Below are positions 18,186 through 26,015 of a stretch of DNA of 64,000 bases, one piece after another. This stretch comes from JADKIH01 sp031385005 (GTDB lineage: Bacteria; Bacteroidota; Bacteroidia; AKYH767-A; 2013-40CM-41-45). The stretch lies in contig JANNBB010000016.1 of the NCBI GenBank assembly GCA_031385005.1, forward strand, positions 1 through 64,000, given 5' to 3'. The notes below the pieces were generated by a model. That model did no database searches. It was not told the DNA's origin and saw nothing but the letters and a program-made list of their open reading frames with translations. How positions within the stretch are numbered: position 1 is the first letter of the stretch; each line of letters begins with the position of its first letter. The position numbers were made by a program, and so were the translations under genes.

Positions 18186-18974
18186 TTAAAAGAAATATGC
18201 TAATACGCCTTTTTTATAACCCGGCATTATTTTGTCGAATACGTTTTTTTTGATTCCTACAGTATCCTTATACTTCGTACCTACTTCATAGCCGTTTTGC
18301 TTTAAAAGTTGAATTGAGCTTTTGTAATCTTGTTCAGAAAGATGTTTATTCTCAAACATAATAAATTCTATATTCAAATCAGCGAATGGAATCGTTTTCA
18401 GAATTTCATAATCGTATCCTTCCGTATCGATCTGTATAAAATCGATATCATTCATCGAATGCTTCTTCAGCAAGTCAGGAAAGGTTATGGAGTCGATTGA
18501 GTCTTCGATAAATAATTCGTCGAAGTGAGGAATACTCGGCTTGTGTTTTTCAACGACCTCTTTATTGAAAGATCCGATTTGATCGTACCAGTATGGAAGA
18601 TCCGGCAAGTCACTTTTCTCTAAGCGATAAAATTTAAGCTTACCATTTACATTGGCAATAGCGGCGTTTTCAAATTTTAAACGACTGCTGAATTTATTGT
18701 AATTCTTTTTTAGTTCATCAAATAAATACTTAATGGGCTCAACAAGAATCCCGCGCCAGTTGTATTCCGTAATTAAACGGTTAATAGGATCGTCGGAGAT
18801 TCCATTGTTGGAACCGATTTGCACAAAATTTACATTTTGTTTGTATGATGCATAATCGTTTAAGATGTCATTTCTGAATTCACGCGGATGCCAGAATCTG
18901 AAATTGTATACGTCTTTAATTATTTTGTACGGAAGACTGTTTACCGGTACAACGCTTTTGATTAGAGTTTTCAT
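18186..18974 (-). CDS. FkbM family SAM-dependent methyltransferase
   Basis: The ATG at 18974 gives 262 residues; an upstream TTG at 18992 would add six. The FkbM landmarks are VNFVQIGSNNGISDDP (motif I, SAM binding), GILVEPIKYLFDEL, a central NAAIANVNG, and FIQIDTEGYDYEIL. Members O-methylate sugars or polyketides, and in bacteria they are often linked to surface glycans. No glycosyltransferase genes are adjacent, so the acceptor is unknown. A clear terminator follows. Confidence 0.85.
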   Translation of the reverse strand: MKTLIKSVVPVNSLPYKIIKDVYNFRFWHPREFRNDILNDYASYKQNVNFVQIGSNNGISDDPINRLITEYNWRGILVEPIKYLFDELKKNYNKFSSRLKFENAAIANVNGKLKFYRLEKSDLPDLPYWYDQIGSFNKEVVEKHKPSIPHFDELFIEDSIDSITFPDLLKKHSMNDIDFIQIDTEGYDYEILKTIPFADLNIEFIMFENKHLSEQDYKSSIQLLKQNGYEVGTKYKDTVGIKKNVFDKIMPGYKKGVLAYFF

Positions 18975-19134
18975 GCAAATAAAAACGGACAAAAGAATGC
19001 AATGTTTCGATCAAAAAAGGTTAATCTTCTTTGCAAAGAACCTTACAGAATTTCTGTAAGAAGCGCGAAAACGGCGTTTTTTTTAAACAATATCGAATCA
19101 ACTTTCGTGAATAAAACGCTCGACTCAAAAATTT

Positions 19135-20307
19135 CTATTTATAAATATATTTTTCAAACTTTACAAAATTGGCCTCCTTGACACTTAGCAATCTACTCGC
19201 GTCGGTTCCATTTACCTTACCGCTTTTATAAATATCCATCACAATATTTGAAAAAGCTTTGCTGCTTCTTCGTAATTGCATGATGTAGTAATTTGGTCCG
19301 CCGGAAGATTTTTTCTTCTGTGATTCCTTATAAAGAAAGTCTTTCCATGATTGATCCGCTTCTTTTCGAAGTGTATTATAGGTATCGTTTTGAATGATGC
19401 CTAATTTATTCGAACGTATTAACAGTGCATGTGTACTGACACCTAATTTCTTCGCCGCTCTTGAAATGTTTTTAAAATTTACTTCGGCTTTCTCAGAAAT
19501 AAATAACTCTACTTCCTCCTTGGGAAGCAATGCATGGATTGCGACTTCCCTGCAAAATTTTTCAACCACATGTGTTTTCTCCGGATCGCTCATGCTGATT
19601 TCTGTTTCATTAGAAATGCCGGACACGTTTATCCACACATGCGCTAATTCATGAACAAGTGTTACCAATTGTCCATGGTCCCAGTCGTCGCTATTCAGAA
19701 AAATAAATGGAGCATATTTATCGGCGATCACAAAACCTTTGAAGCCATCGCTATCCAACTTAAGTCGTGTATGATAATTGCTGCTGAGTGAAACAAAAAT
19801 TCTTTTTGCTTCCGCTTTCTGTATCCAATATTTTAATGGTTTTTCGGATGCTTCCTTTGTGTTTATTCCCAGAGTTTGGCGGATGTCACGAGCAACTTTT
19901 TCGGGCTGACTTTTTATATTGTATTTGCCGACAAAGTCGAGTTTCTTTTCTTTTTTTCCGGCAAGAAAATTACTCAGCCATTCCTGTTTGTCCTGAATTT
20001 CTCTCATCATAAAAATGAGAGCAGTGTTGAGACCGGATTCTTTGTTAATTCGAAAATCTTTTAACGGAGGAAAATCGCGGGGAATAAATTTCAAATAAAA
20101 AACATCAACAGGTCGTCGGTAAAGCCGGGCGAGTTTTTCAACTTGTTTAATGCTGGGTAGATCTCTTCCTTCGGGCGACTCCCATTCTTTAATACGATCG
20201 ACTTTACATGTTTTTGAAATCGTAGAAGCGGCTTTCTCGTAAGTAATCTTAGCTGATTTACGAGCCCATTTTAAAATTTCGGGGTTAATATTTGCTTTAG
20301 CGGGCAT
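19135..20307 (-). CDS. HTH-ImmA/IrrE metalloprotease-type regulator
   Basis: 390 residues. The N-terminus (about 10-70) is an XRE-like helix-turn-helix (ITYEKAASTISKTCKVDRIKEWE, SIKQVEKLARLYRRPVDVFYL). A ImmA/IrrE-type zinc peptidase domain follows, with HELAH at 219-223. Known relatives cleave repressors of mobile elements (ImmA) or DdrO in radiation response (IrrE/PprI); others work as antitoxin-like partners. Here the DNA-binding and protease parts are fused and no small toxin gene or separate repressor is adjacent. Its target is unknown; cytoplasmic location is inferred from lack of a signal. Confidence 0.8.
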   Translation of the reverse strand: MPAKANINPEILKWARKSAKITYEKAASTISKTCKVDRIKEWESPEGRDLPSIKQVEKLARLYRRPVDVFYLKFIPRDFPPLKDFRINKESGLNTALIFMMREIQDKQEWLSNFLAGKKEKKLDFVGKYNIKSQPEKVARDIRQTLGINTKEASEKPLKYWIQKAEAKRIFVSLSSNYHTRLKLDSDGFKGFVIADKYAPFIFLNSDDWDHGQLVTLVHELAHVWINVSGISNETEISMSDPEKTHVVEKFCREVAIHALLPKEEVELFISEKAEVNFKNISRAAKKLGVSTHALLIRSNKLGIIQNDTYNTLRKEADQSWKDFLYKESQKKKSSGGPNYYIMQLRRSSKAFSNIVMDIYKSGKVNGTDASRLLSVKEANFVKFEKYIYK

Positions 20308-20384
20308 TACTCCGGTTTTTTAAATTCGAATTCGAAAGTAAAAATAGCAAAGAAATTCAATTTAGCTTATTAACCGGGAAACGA

Positions 20385-22025
20385 CTACTCCACAATTACC
20401 TTTTTCATTATCGTTCCGGCATTTTCAGAAAGCTGCATAAGGTAAACGCCGTATGATAAGTTACTCACATCAATGGTTTCTTCATTGGAGTCGAGCGAAA
20501 GATGAATGACTTGTTTTCCCATCATATCAAACAAGAATAATTGCATGTTTCTTCCCTTGCTTCGCAGTGAGATGGTTATTTTTTCAGTTGCAGGGTTAGG
20601 AAAAACATGTACCCCACTTACAGATTCATAGATACCGGAATAGATCAGGTCGTTTACAAAAATCGGAACCACAACACTACCGGTTGTTGCGCTGCTGTTA
20701 AATGAAAGGAATGCGCGAATGGAATCGGTTACGGTTGTCAAACAATTAATATGTAGGGTAAGTGCTTCTCCGGGAGAAATAGTTGTATCGTTTCCGGAAT
20801 TAGAAAAACTTAATTCTCCCGGATGAGTAAGGTTGAAGTTCGTCAGGTTGAGTGGTGTATTGCCGTTGTTAACAACGATAAAATCATAGAGCACAGGAGT
20901 CCCGGTTGGAATCATGCCATATACAAGTGTGTCATCAGAAATATCCATGGCATTGAATAAAGGAGCAATGGAATTAGTAGCGAGCGTATTAATTCTTTCA
21001 AGAAAAGCCGGATAATCGATGAAGGGATTTCTATTGTGCTGCATGGAAAAAATATCATTGTTACGTATGATATCTTTTTGATCCGGAGGATAAGCAAGGC
21101 ACCATGTACGCAAAATACTTTCCTGAGAGTTGAGGAAGCTTGAATAATTCTGATATCTCAAAACAAAATAAAATAAAGCTCGGGCAGCTCTGCCCTTTTG
21201 ATCATCGCGTGGTTCGAAAATTGTTCCGTCCGATTTTGAGCCACCATTGGTCCAACTAGGAGAAGTAACGATTCCGAAAGGATTATCGCCACGTTCGTTA
21301 TTAGCAACGTTGTCAGTCGGAAATAAATGGTGTAAATCGGATTTCATCGGCTCAAGACTTGTGAAAAGAGATTGTGGAAAAGTGTGTTCTGTATTAAATG
21401 CAAAATTGTTTTGACAATCTGTACGATCAATATAGCCAATTGCTTCTCGCCCGGTATAAACACATTCGAGTGTGTTTTGAGAGGCCCCTTGTCCATTTGT
21501 TTTTTTGTTGTCGATAGACATGAACATAGAGTCGCGAGCAGGATTGTAAAGCAAAGAAACATATCCGCTGCTGACGGTAGTTTTAATCGCAACTTTCAAA
21601 TTTTCTTCCGAAAGGTTTTCTGTCCCATTGTAATAATTATTAGAATATTTCCCCTGACCGATAAGATCAATTCTCACATCACCGCGTAAGCCATCATTTT
21701 CGATTATCATTTCAGAATTGTGAAAAATATTATGTCTGGGGGAAAATTTAATCCATAGGTTTACAGAGCCGCCATCTGCTAGGGTAAAATAATTGGCAGA
21801 AGCAGTAAATGCAGGTAATCCATAGATGTTGTAAAAGCGAATTCCGGTAACAGTTACCGGTTTTCCTAAAGTATTATTTAGGGTGAGCAATAAACTGTCG
21901 GGAGCGTTTTCGTAAACGTTTCCGAAATTAAGCTGGCTTGTACTTGGAGATAATGTTTGTGCGTTTAAAAAAGCAACGGAAGAAAATATCCAGGCATAAA
22001 TAAATGCGCTTAAATATTTTTTCAT
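20385..22025 (-). CDS. secreted endonuclease I-family nuclease with T9SS tail
   Basis: 546 residues. A signal peptide (1-22) is followed by an ASH-like beta domain (about 28-130, LNFGNVYENAPDSLLLTL). The nuclease domain (about 150-340) has the EndoI pattern NTEHTFPQSLF, SDLHHLFPTDNVANNERGD and FEPRDDQKGRAARALFYF, which fits a metal-dependent His-type active site. A second beta domain (about 370-460) leads to a C-terminal T9SS type A sorting domain (VFPNPATEKITISL, YGVYLMQL). It probably degrades extracellular DNA or RNA. Its start overlaps the stop of ppiB by four bases. Confidence 0.88.
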   Translation of the reverse strand: MKKYLSAFIYAWIFSSVAFLNAQTLSPSTSQLNFGNVYENAPDSLLLTLNNTLGKPVTVTGIRFYNIYGLPAFTASANYFTLADGGSVNLWIKFSPRHNIFHNSEMIIENDGLRGDVRIDLIGQGKYSNNYYNGTENLSEENLKVAIKTTVSSGYVSLLYNPARDSMFMSIDNKKTNGQGASQNTLECVYTGREAIGYIDRTDCQNNFAFNTEHTFPQSLFTSLEPMKSDLHHLFPTDNVANNERGDNPFGIVTSPSWTNGGSKSDGTIFEPRDDQKGRAARALFYFVLRYQNYSSFLNSQESILRTWCLAYPPDQKDIIRNNDIFSMQHNRNPFIDYPAFLERINTLATNSIAPLFNAMDISDDTLVYGMIPTGTPVLYDFIVVNNGNTPLNLTNFNLTHPGELSFSNSGNDTTISPGEALTLHINCLTTVTDSIRAFLSFNSSATTGSVVVPIFVNDLIYSGIYESVSGVHVFPNPATEKITISLRSKGRNMQLFLFDMMGKQVIHLSLDSNEETIDVSNLSYGVYLMQLSENAGTIMKKVIVE

Positions 22026-22459
22026 CCTTCGTTGATTTCTATTTTTTCGATTTCATCATCGGCGCGAATCTGATCAATAATATCAAGCCCTTCAACTACT
22101 TTTCCGAAGCAGGTGTGGTTGCGGTCCAAATGTTGTGTGTTTTTTCTACTGTGGCAGATAAAAAACTGAGATCCACCGGTGTCTCTTCCTGCATGAGCCA
22201 TTGACAATACTCCGCGGTCGTGATATTGATTACCGCCATTGAGCTCACATTTGATTTTATAACCCGGACCGCCGGCACCGGTACCATCCGGACAACCACC
22301 TTGAATGACAAAATCGGGTATTACACGATGAAAAGTCAGGCCATTATAAAAGCCTTTTTGGGCAAGGTCACAAAAATTTTTGACGGTATTGGGTGCATCT
22401 TTTTCAAAAAATTCAACCTTCATATTACCTTTTTGGGTATAGATCGTAGCTGTTTTCAT
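22022..22459 (-). CDS. ppiB: cyclophilin-type peptidyl-prolyl isomerase
   Basis: 145 residues with the complete compact bacterial cyclophilin core: FCDLAQKGFYNGLTFHRVIPDFVIQGG, GPGYKIKCE, GVLSMAHAGRDTGGSQFFICHS and LDRNHTCFGKVVEGLDIID. The catalytic FHR Arg and the QFF strand are present. It lacks a signal peptide, so it is cytoplasmic, and accelerates proline isomerisation in folding proteins. The stop overlaps the start of the secreted nuclease gene (ATGA). A good -7 box precedes it. Confidence 0.92.
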   Translation of the reverse strand: MKTATIYTQKGNMKVEFFEKDAPNTVKNFCDLAQKGFYNGLTFHRVIPDFVIQGGCPDGTGAGGPGYKIKCELNGGNQYHDRGVLSMAHAGRDTGGSQFFICHSRKNTQHLDRNHTCFGKVVEGLDIIDQIRADDEIEKIEINEG

Positions 22460-22481
22460 CTTATCTGTTTGTTTTTCTTTG

Positions 22482-22489
22482 CAAAGTTA
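22482..22489 (-). promoter_or_regulatory. -7 box for ppiB/nuclease unit
   Basis: On the minus strand the octamer reads TAACTTTG, a full match to TAnnTTTG, 22 bases before the ppiB start codon. Confidence 0.55.
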
Positions 22490-22524
22490 AAAAAGGAGCC
22501 GTTTATATCTGTCATTATAAATAA

Positions 22525-22550
22525 AAAAACCCGGAATACCCCGGGTTTTT
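22525..22550 (-). terminator. intrinsic terminator after the DUF1579 gene
   Basis: aaaaacccgg and ccgggttttt form a ten-base stem around a six-base loop, with A and T runs on the two sides, 20 bases past the DUF1579 stop. It separates that gene from the ppiB promoter. Confidence 0.8.
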
Positions 22551-22570
22551 CATGTTCTGTATTGATTTGG

Positions 22571-23170
22571 TTATCTTTTAGTGAATTTAATTTCCATACT
22601 TTTAAATTCTTTTCCGTTTTTAGTCTGATACATCTCCATCATTTGATTCGTATCGTCAATGAATTTCATTACCTGGCGAGCCATTTCTTCTTTGCCGGTA
22701 GTTGCGTCAATCATTTTTCCGGTAAAAGTAACAGAGCGAGATTTTTCATCATATTTCCCCTCCATGAAAGTGATTCCGGTACCCATGTTGTCAACCCACG
22801 TACTTTGATACATTTTTTTGACATTGTCGTAACCCACTAATGAATGACCTTCGAAAGGCATACCCATCATCATTCCTGTTGTAACCGATTGCTGATACCG
22901 GTCTCCAAGAATCATACTGTTAAAGCATTTTGCTTCAGCTTTTGTTGGAGGCGCACCCGGAGTCATCCAGAAAGTTAATTCTTCGCTCCAGTCACCATTC
23001 GATGCAGCAAGCATTTTGTGCATGGGTCCTGGTGTCATGTAAGCCATCCATGCTTGTTCTTCTTTAGATGGCGCTTGTTGTGCAACATCTTTTTTTACTG
23101 CGTCTTGAGCATTAATAGAACTTGAAAAGAATAAAAGTGTTCCTAAAATAATTGTGTGTTTAGTTTTCAT
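22571..23170 (-). CDS. secreted DUF1579 family protein
   Basis: 199 residues with a signal peptide ending near AQ (residues 21-22). The mature protein has the DUF1579 pattern: a start like PGPMHKMLAASNGDWSEELTFWM, then MILGDRYQQSVTTGMMMGMPFEGHSLVGYDN, and SVTFTGKM. The family is a lipocalin-like beta barrel of unknown function, periplasmic here by signal peptide. It is flanked by its own promoter and terminator, so it is monocistronic. Confidence 0.8.
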   Translation of the reverse strand: MKTKHTIILGTLLFFSSSINAQDAVKKDVAQQAPSKEEQAWMAYMTPGPMHKMLAASNGDWSEELTFWMTPGAPPTKAEAKCFNSMILGDRYQQSVTTGMMMGMPFEGHSLVGYDNVKKMYQSTWVDNMGTGITFMEGKYDEKSRSVTFTGKMIDATTGKEEMARQVMKFIDDTNQMMEMYQTKNGKEFKSMEIKFTKR

Positions 23171-23195
23171 GGTATTATTTTTTTTGTTTGGATGT

Positions 23196-23203
23196 CAAAG
23201 TTA
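23196..23203 (-). promoter_or_regulatory. -7 box for the DUF1579 gene
   Basis: The minus-strand octamer is TAACTTTG, identical to the ppiB -7 box, 25 bases before the start codon. Confidence 0.55.
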
Positions 23204-23404
23204 GCAGATTATTAAAAATAAAAAAATTGATTTTGAGTAGCCGGTAAAATCCAGCTTTAGTTTGGGAACATTACTATTTTCTGCCTGAAAAGGGCAAAAA
23301 ATCACATAGAATATAGTTTTTTTTAAAAAAACAGAAATTTTTTTTGAGAATTTGGAGGAAAAAAAACTACTGTGCAATTGAAAAAGCGTTTTTTCTGAAA
23401 AAAT

Positions 23405-24427
23405 TTATTTTTTATTCAACATAAACTCTTGCCAGGATTTGGTTTTATAAATATCCTCGCCGTAATAATGGATAATTTCATTCAAAAATTTTGGAGGAAT
23501 GTAAGCGGGAATCACATCCAATACTGTATGTTTCTCATCCAAAACAATTAGTGAGGGAAAGTTCAACGCATTATTTGTAAGTGCAAAAGCAAGCTGATGA
23601 AAAGGACTTTGTTGACTTTTTAAATTGTAATAATTTTGATTTCTAAATAAAATAGTGTCCTGAATATCGGGATTAAAATCGACCAGAATAAATTTTTTAT
23701 TCAGGTACTTACTGTTTAGTGTGTCTGTAAAAGTTGAACGCATCATAACCTTGCACGAATTACACCAGGGGGCATTAATAAGAACAAGCGTTTTCTTTTT
23801 TGATTCCGAGGAATCTTTAAAAGCATCTTTCGGCTGAAGCCATGAAATTTCTTTTTGACGGATGCTTAGTGTTGAATCAAAAAAAGCCGTATTGAAATTG
23901 TCTCTGAAGTCGTCGTAGGTTGAATTCCGCCCCGCATTTTCTAAAATGAAAATTAGAATGGGTTCCAGCTTGGGTTGTTCTAAATATCCACTGGCAATCA
24001 TACTTAGTTTGAAAGCGTTTTTTTCTTTTTCATATCCGTTTAAAAATAAGGTGGTCGGATACATCAATTTATTGTTGAGTAATTTTACAGCAAAGGGATG
24101 AGGTGTTCTCGGCTTGTCGCCAACAGGAATAAATTTTTCTCCCAGATATTCAACGGTGTCTTTTCCTTCAGCGTCAAATTTCACAGGATAGAAATAGGTG
24201 TTTATATAGGCAGCGAGATCCGGATTGGCATAGGTGGTTTTCATCATTGTCTTACACCAACCACACCAGTCAGTATAAAAGTCAATCAAAAGTGGTTTTG
24301 GCTGATCTTTCACTTTTTCCATGGCTTCTTCAAGCGACATCCAATTGACTAAACTTCCTTCTTTATCCGGTGTTTGTGCAAATAGACGTGAAGTAGATAG
24401 GAGAAAAAGAAAAAAAAATTTTTTCAT
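23405..24427 (-). CDS. exported protein with two thioredoxin domains
   Basis: 340 residues with a signal peptide (1-17). Two thioredoxin-like domains follow, each with an intact CxxC: WCGWC (C55/C58) and WCNSC (C222/C225). The WCxxCK followed by a (M)-x-x-T context is typical of the periplasmic thioredoxin_7/DUF255-type group. A role in disulfide reduction or relay in the periplasm is likely. The two active sites may differ in redox potential, since their inner dipeptides (GW and NS) differ. No DsbD-like partner is visible nearby. Confidence 0.82.
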   Translation of the reverse strand: MKKFFFLFLLSTSRLFAQTPDKEGSLVNWMSLEEAMEKVKDQPKPLLIDFYTDWCGWCKTMMKTTYANPDLAAYINTYFYPVKFDAEGKDTVEYLGEKFIPVGDKPRTPHPFAVKLLNNKLMYPTTLFLNGYEKEKNAFKLSMIASGYLEQPKLEPILIFILENAGRNSTYDDFRDNFNTAFFDSTLSIRQKEISWLQPKDAFKDSSESKKKTLVLINAPWCNSCKVMMRSTFTDTLNSKYLNKKFILVDFNPDIQDTILFRNQNYYNLKSQQSPFHQLAFALTNNALNFPSLIVLDEKHTVLDVIPAYIPPKFLNEIIHYYGEDIYKTKSWQEFMLNKK

Positions 24428-24649
24428 ATCAATGAGAGAAAGTGTAAAGTATTTTGAATAGAATGTGCTGTTGTTTTGACTTGAAATCTGCTTTCATCCA
24501 TGAATAAATCTGTACGAATTGAATAAATTACTGTTACAGTATAGGGTTAAAATTTATAACACAACAGGTGTAAAATATCTGTTTCCGTTTAATTATCCAT
24601 GGAGGTAAACGTATAAATTACCGGTTTGATTTTACTGGAAAATTGCAAC

Positions 24650-25717
24650 TTATTTATATGCAATAGCAGCTCCCGTCGGGCCCGCCAAAGGTAAAAATTC
24701 CTGACGAGTAAATCCGGCCGTGTTTGTCCATGTGCAGAATTCATTAAACGTATAATCCCTTCCATTGCTGGTTTCGATTAGCATGTTCAACGACATCAAT
24801 AAACCAAAAGTGTTTTTACGCCTGTCGTTATCGATGATGTTTTCGATGCAGACAAATACTCCACCCGGAGGAAGTGCTTCAAACGCTTTTTTTATTAGCG
24901 TAATTTTTTCTTCATCACTCCAATCGTGGAGAATATTTCCCATCAAAATAAAATCTGCATGAGGAATTTTATCAAAAAAGTTTCCTGTTTGAACATCTAC
25001 TCTATCTGATAAACCCTGTTCGGCAATAAATTCTTTTGCAAACGGCTCTACTTCCGGCAAATCATAACTGATGCATTTTATTGCGGGATGGTGTTTAGCA
25101 ACAATCGAACTAAAAGCACCGATAGCGCCTCCTGCATCACAAATGGTTTTGTATTTCGAAAAATCGAATTGATTTACAAATGAATGATAAGCGCCCAGTT
25201 GGATTCCCGCCATTGCATTTAAAAACTCTTTTGCTCTTACCTGATCAGCATAAAGTTTTGCAAACATGTTATCATTCTTGTTTTCTTTTGATTCGTTTTG
25301 TGGTTCTCCTGTAATCAATGCTTCTTCCAGATTTCCCCAAAATTTATATAGACGGTTATTACTCATTTCGAGTATTCCACCTATATAAGATGGCTTTTTC
25401 TTATCCAGAAACATTTCTGTCTCTGCTGTATTTGAATAGCGAGCATCCGGTCCGCTTCCTTCGCGTTTTAAAAAATTCAACGAAACCAAGACATCAAGGA
25501 AATCGAGATAGGAACGTTTATGCAATTTTAGTTTTTCCATCAATTGAACGCCTGTTAAAGTCGGTGTTGCTGCCAGTGTGGTAAAGAGTCCTAGTTTTAT
25601 TGCAGCTAATAACGTTTTCGACGCCCAATAACCAAAACCAATTTGCATAATGTGCTCAGGATTTAGGGGTGCTTTTGCAACGGGCTTATCTGATATTTTA
25701 AATGATGAATGTTCCAT
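24650..25717 (-). CDS. class I SAM-dependent O-methyltransferase (acetylserotonin-type)
   Basis: 355 residues. An N-terminal winged-helix dimerisation domain (about 15-105) contains LGLFTTLAATPTLTGVQLMEKL. The catalytic domain carries DAGGAIGAFSSIVAKHHP (SAM motif I), and GNILHDWSDEEKITLI holds the His-Asp-Glu element typical of plant-type and bacterial small-molecule O-methyltransferases. The acceptor is probably a hydroxylated aromatic or pigment precursor, but no biosynthetic cluster lies beside it. It is cytoplasmic and apparently monocistronic. Confidence 0.85.
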   Translation of the reverse strand: MEHSSFKISDKPVAKAPLNPEHIMQIGFGYWASKTLLAAIKLGLFTTLAATPTLTGVQLMEKLKLHKRSYLDFLDVLVSLNFLKREGSGPDARYSNTAETEMFLDKKKPSYIGGILEMSNNRLYKFWGNLEEALITGEPQNESKENKNDNMFAKLYADQVRAKEFLNAMAGIQLGAYHSFVNQFDFSKYKTICDAGGAIGAFSSIVAKHHPAIKCISYDLPEVEPFAKEFIAEQGLSDRVDVQTGNFFDKIPHADFILMGNILHDWSDEEKITLIKKAFEALPPGGVFVCIENIIDNDRRKNTFGLLMSLNMLIETSNGRDYTFNEFCTWTNTAGFTRQEFLPLAGPTGAAIAYK

Positions 25718-26015
25718 TTTGCGTAGTTTTAGGTAAAGTAAATGTAGTAAACCAAATTAGATCTCAGGCCTAATTTTAACAAAGCATATTTCTAAAAGAC
25801 GGATCCGGCACTTGTAGTTGACTATAATATTCAAACAGATCAGCTTTTTATTCTAAAAACGAACTTTTTTACGAGCAACTTACCTCGTCCAATTCGGCAT
25901 CAAAATAATTCTTTCAAATACCAATACTAATATGAAATAATCCGAAAATTTCTTTACTTGCATTAACTAAGACTTACATAAAAAGTCGTTCCACCAATCA
26001 ACTTACTTAATTAGA

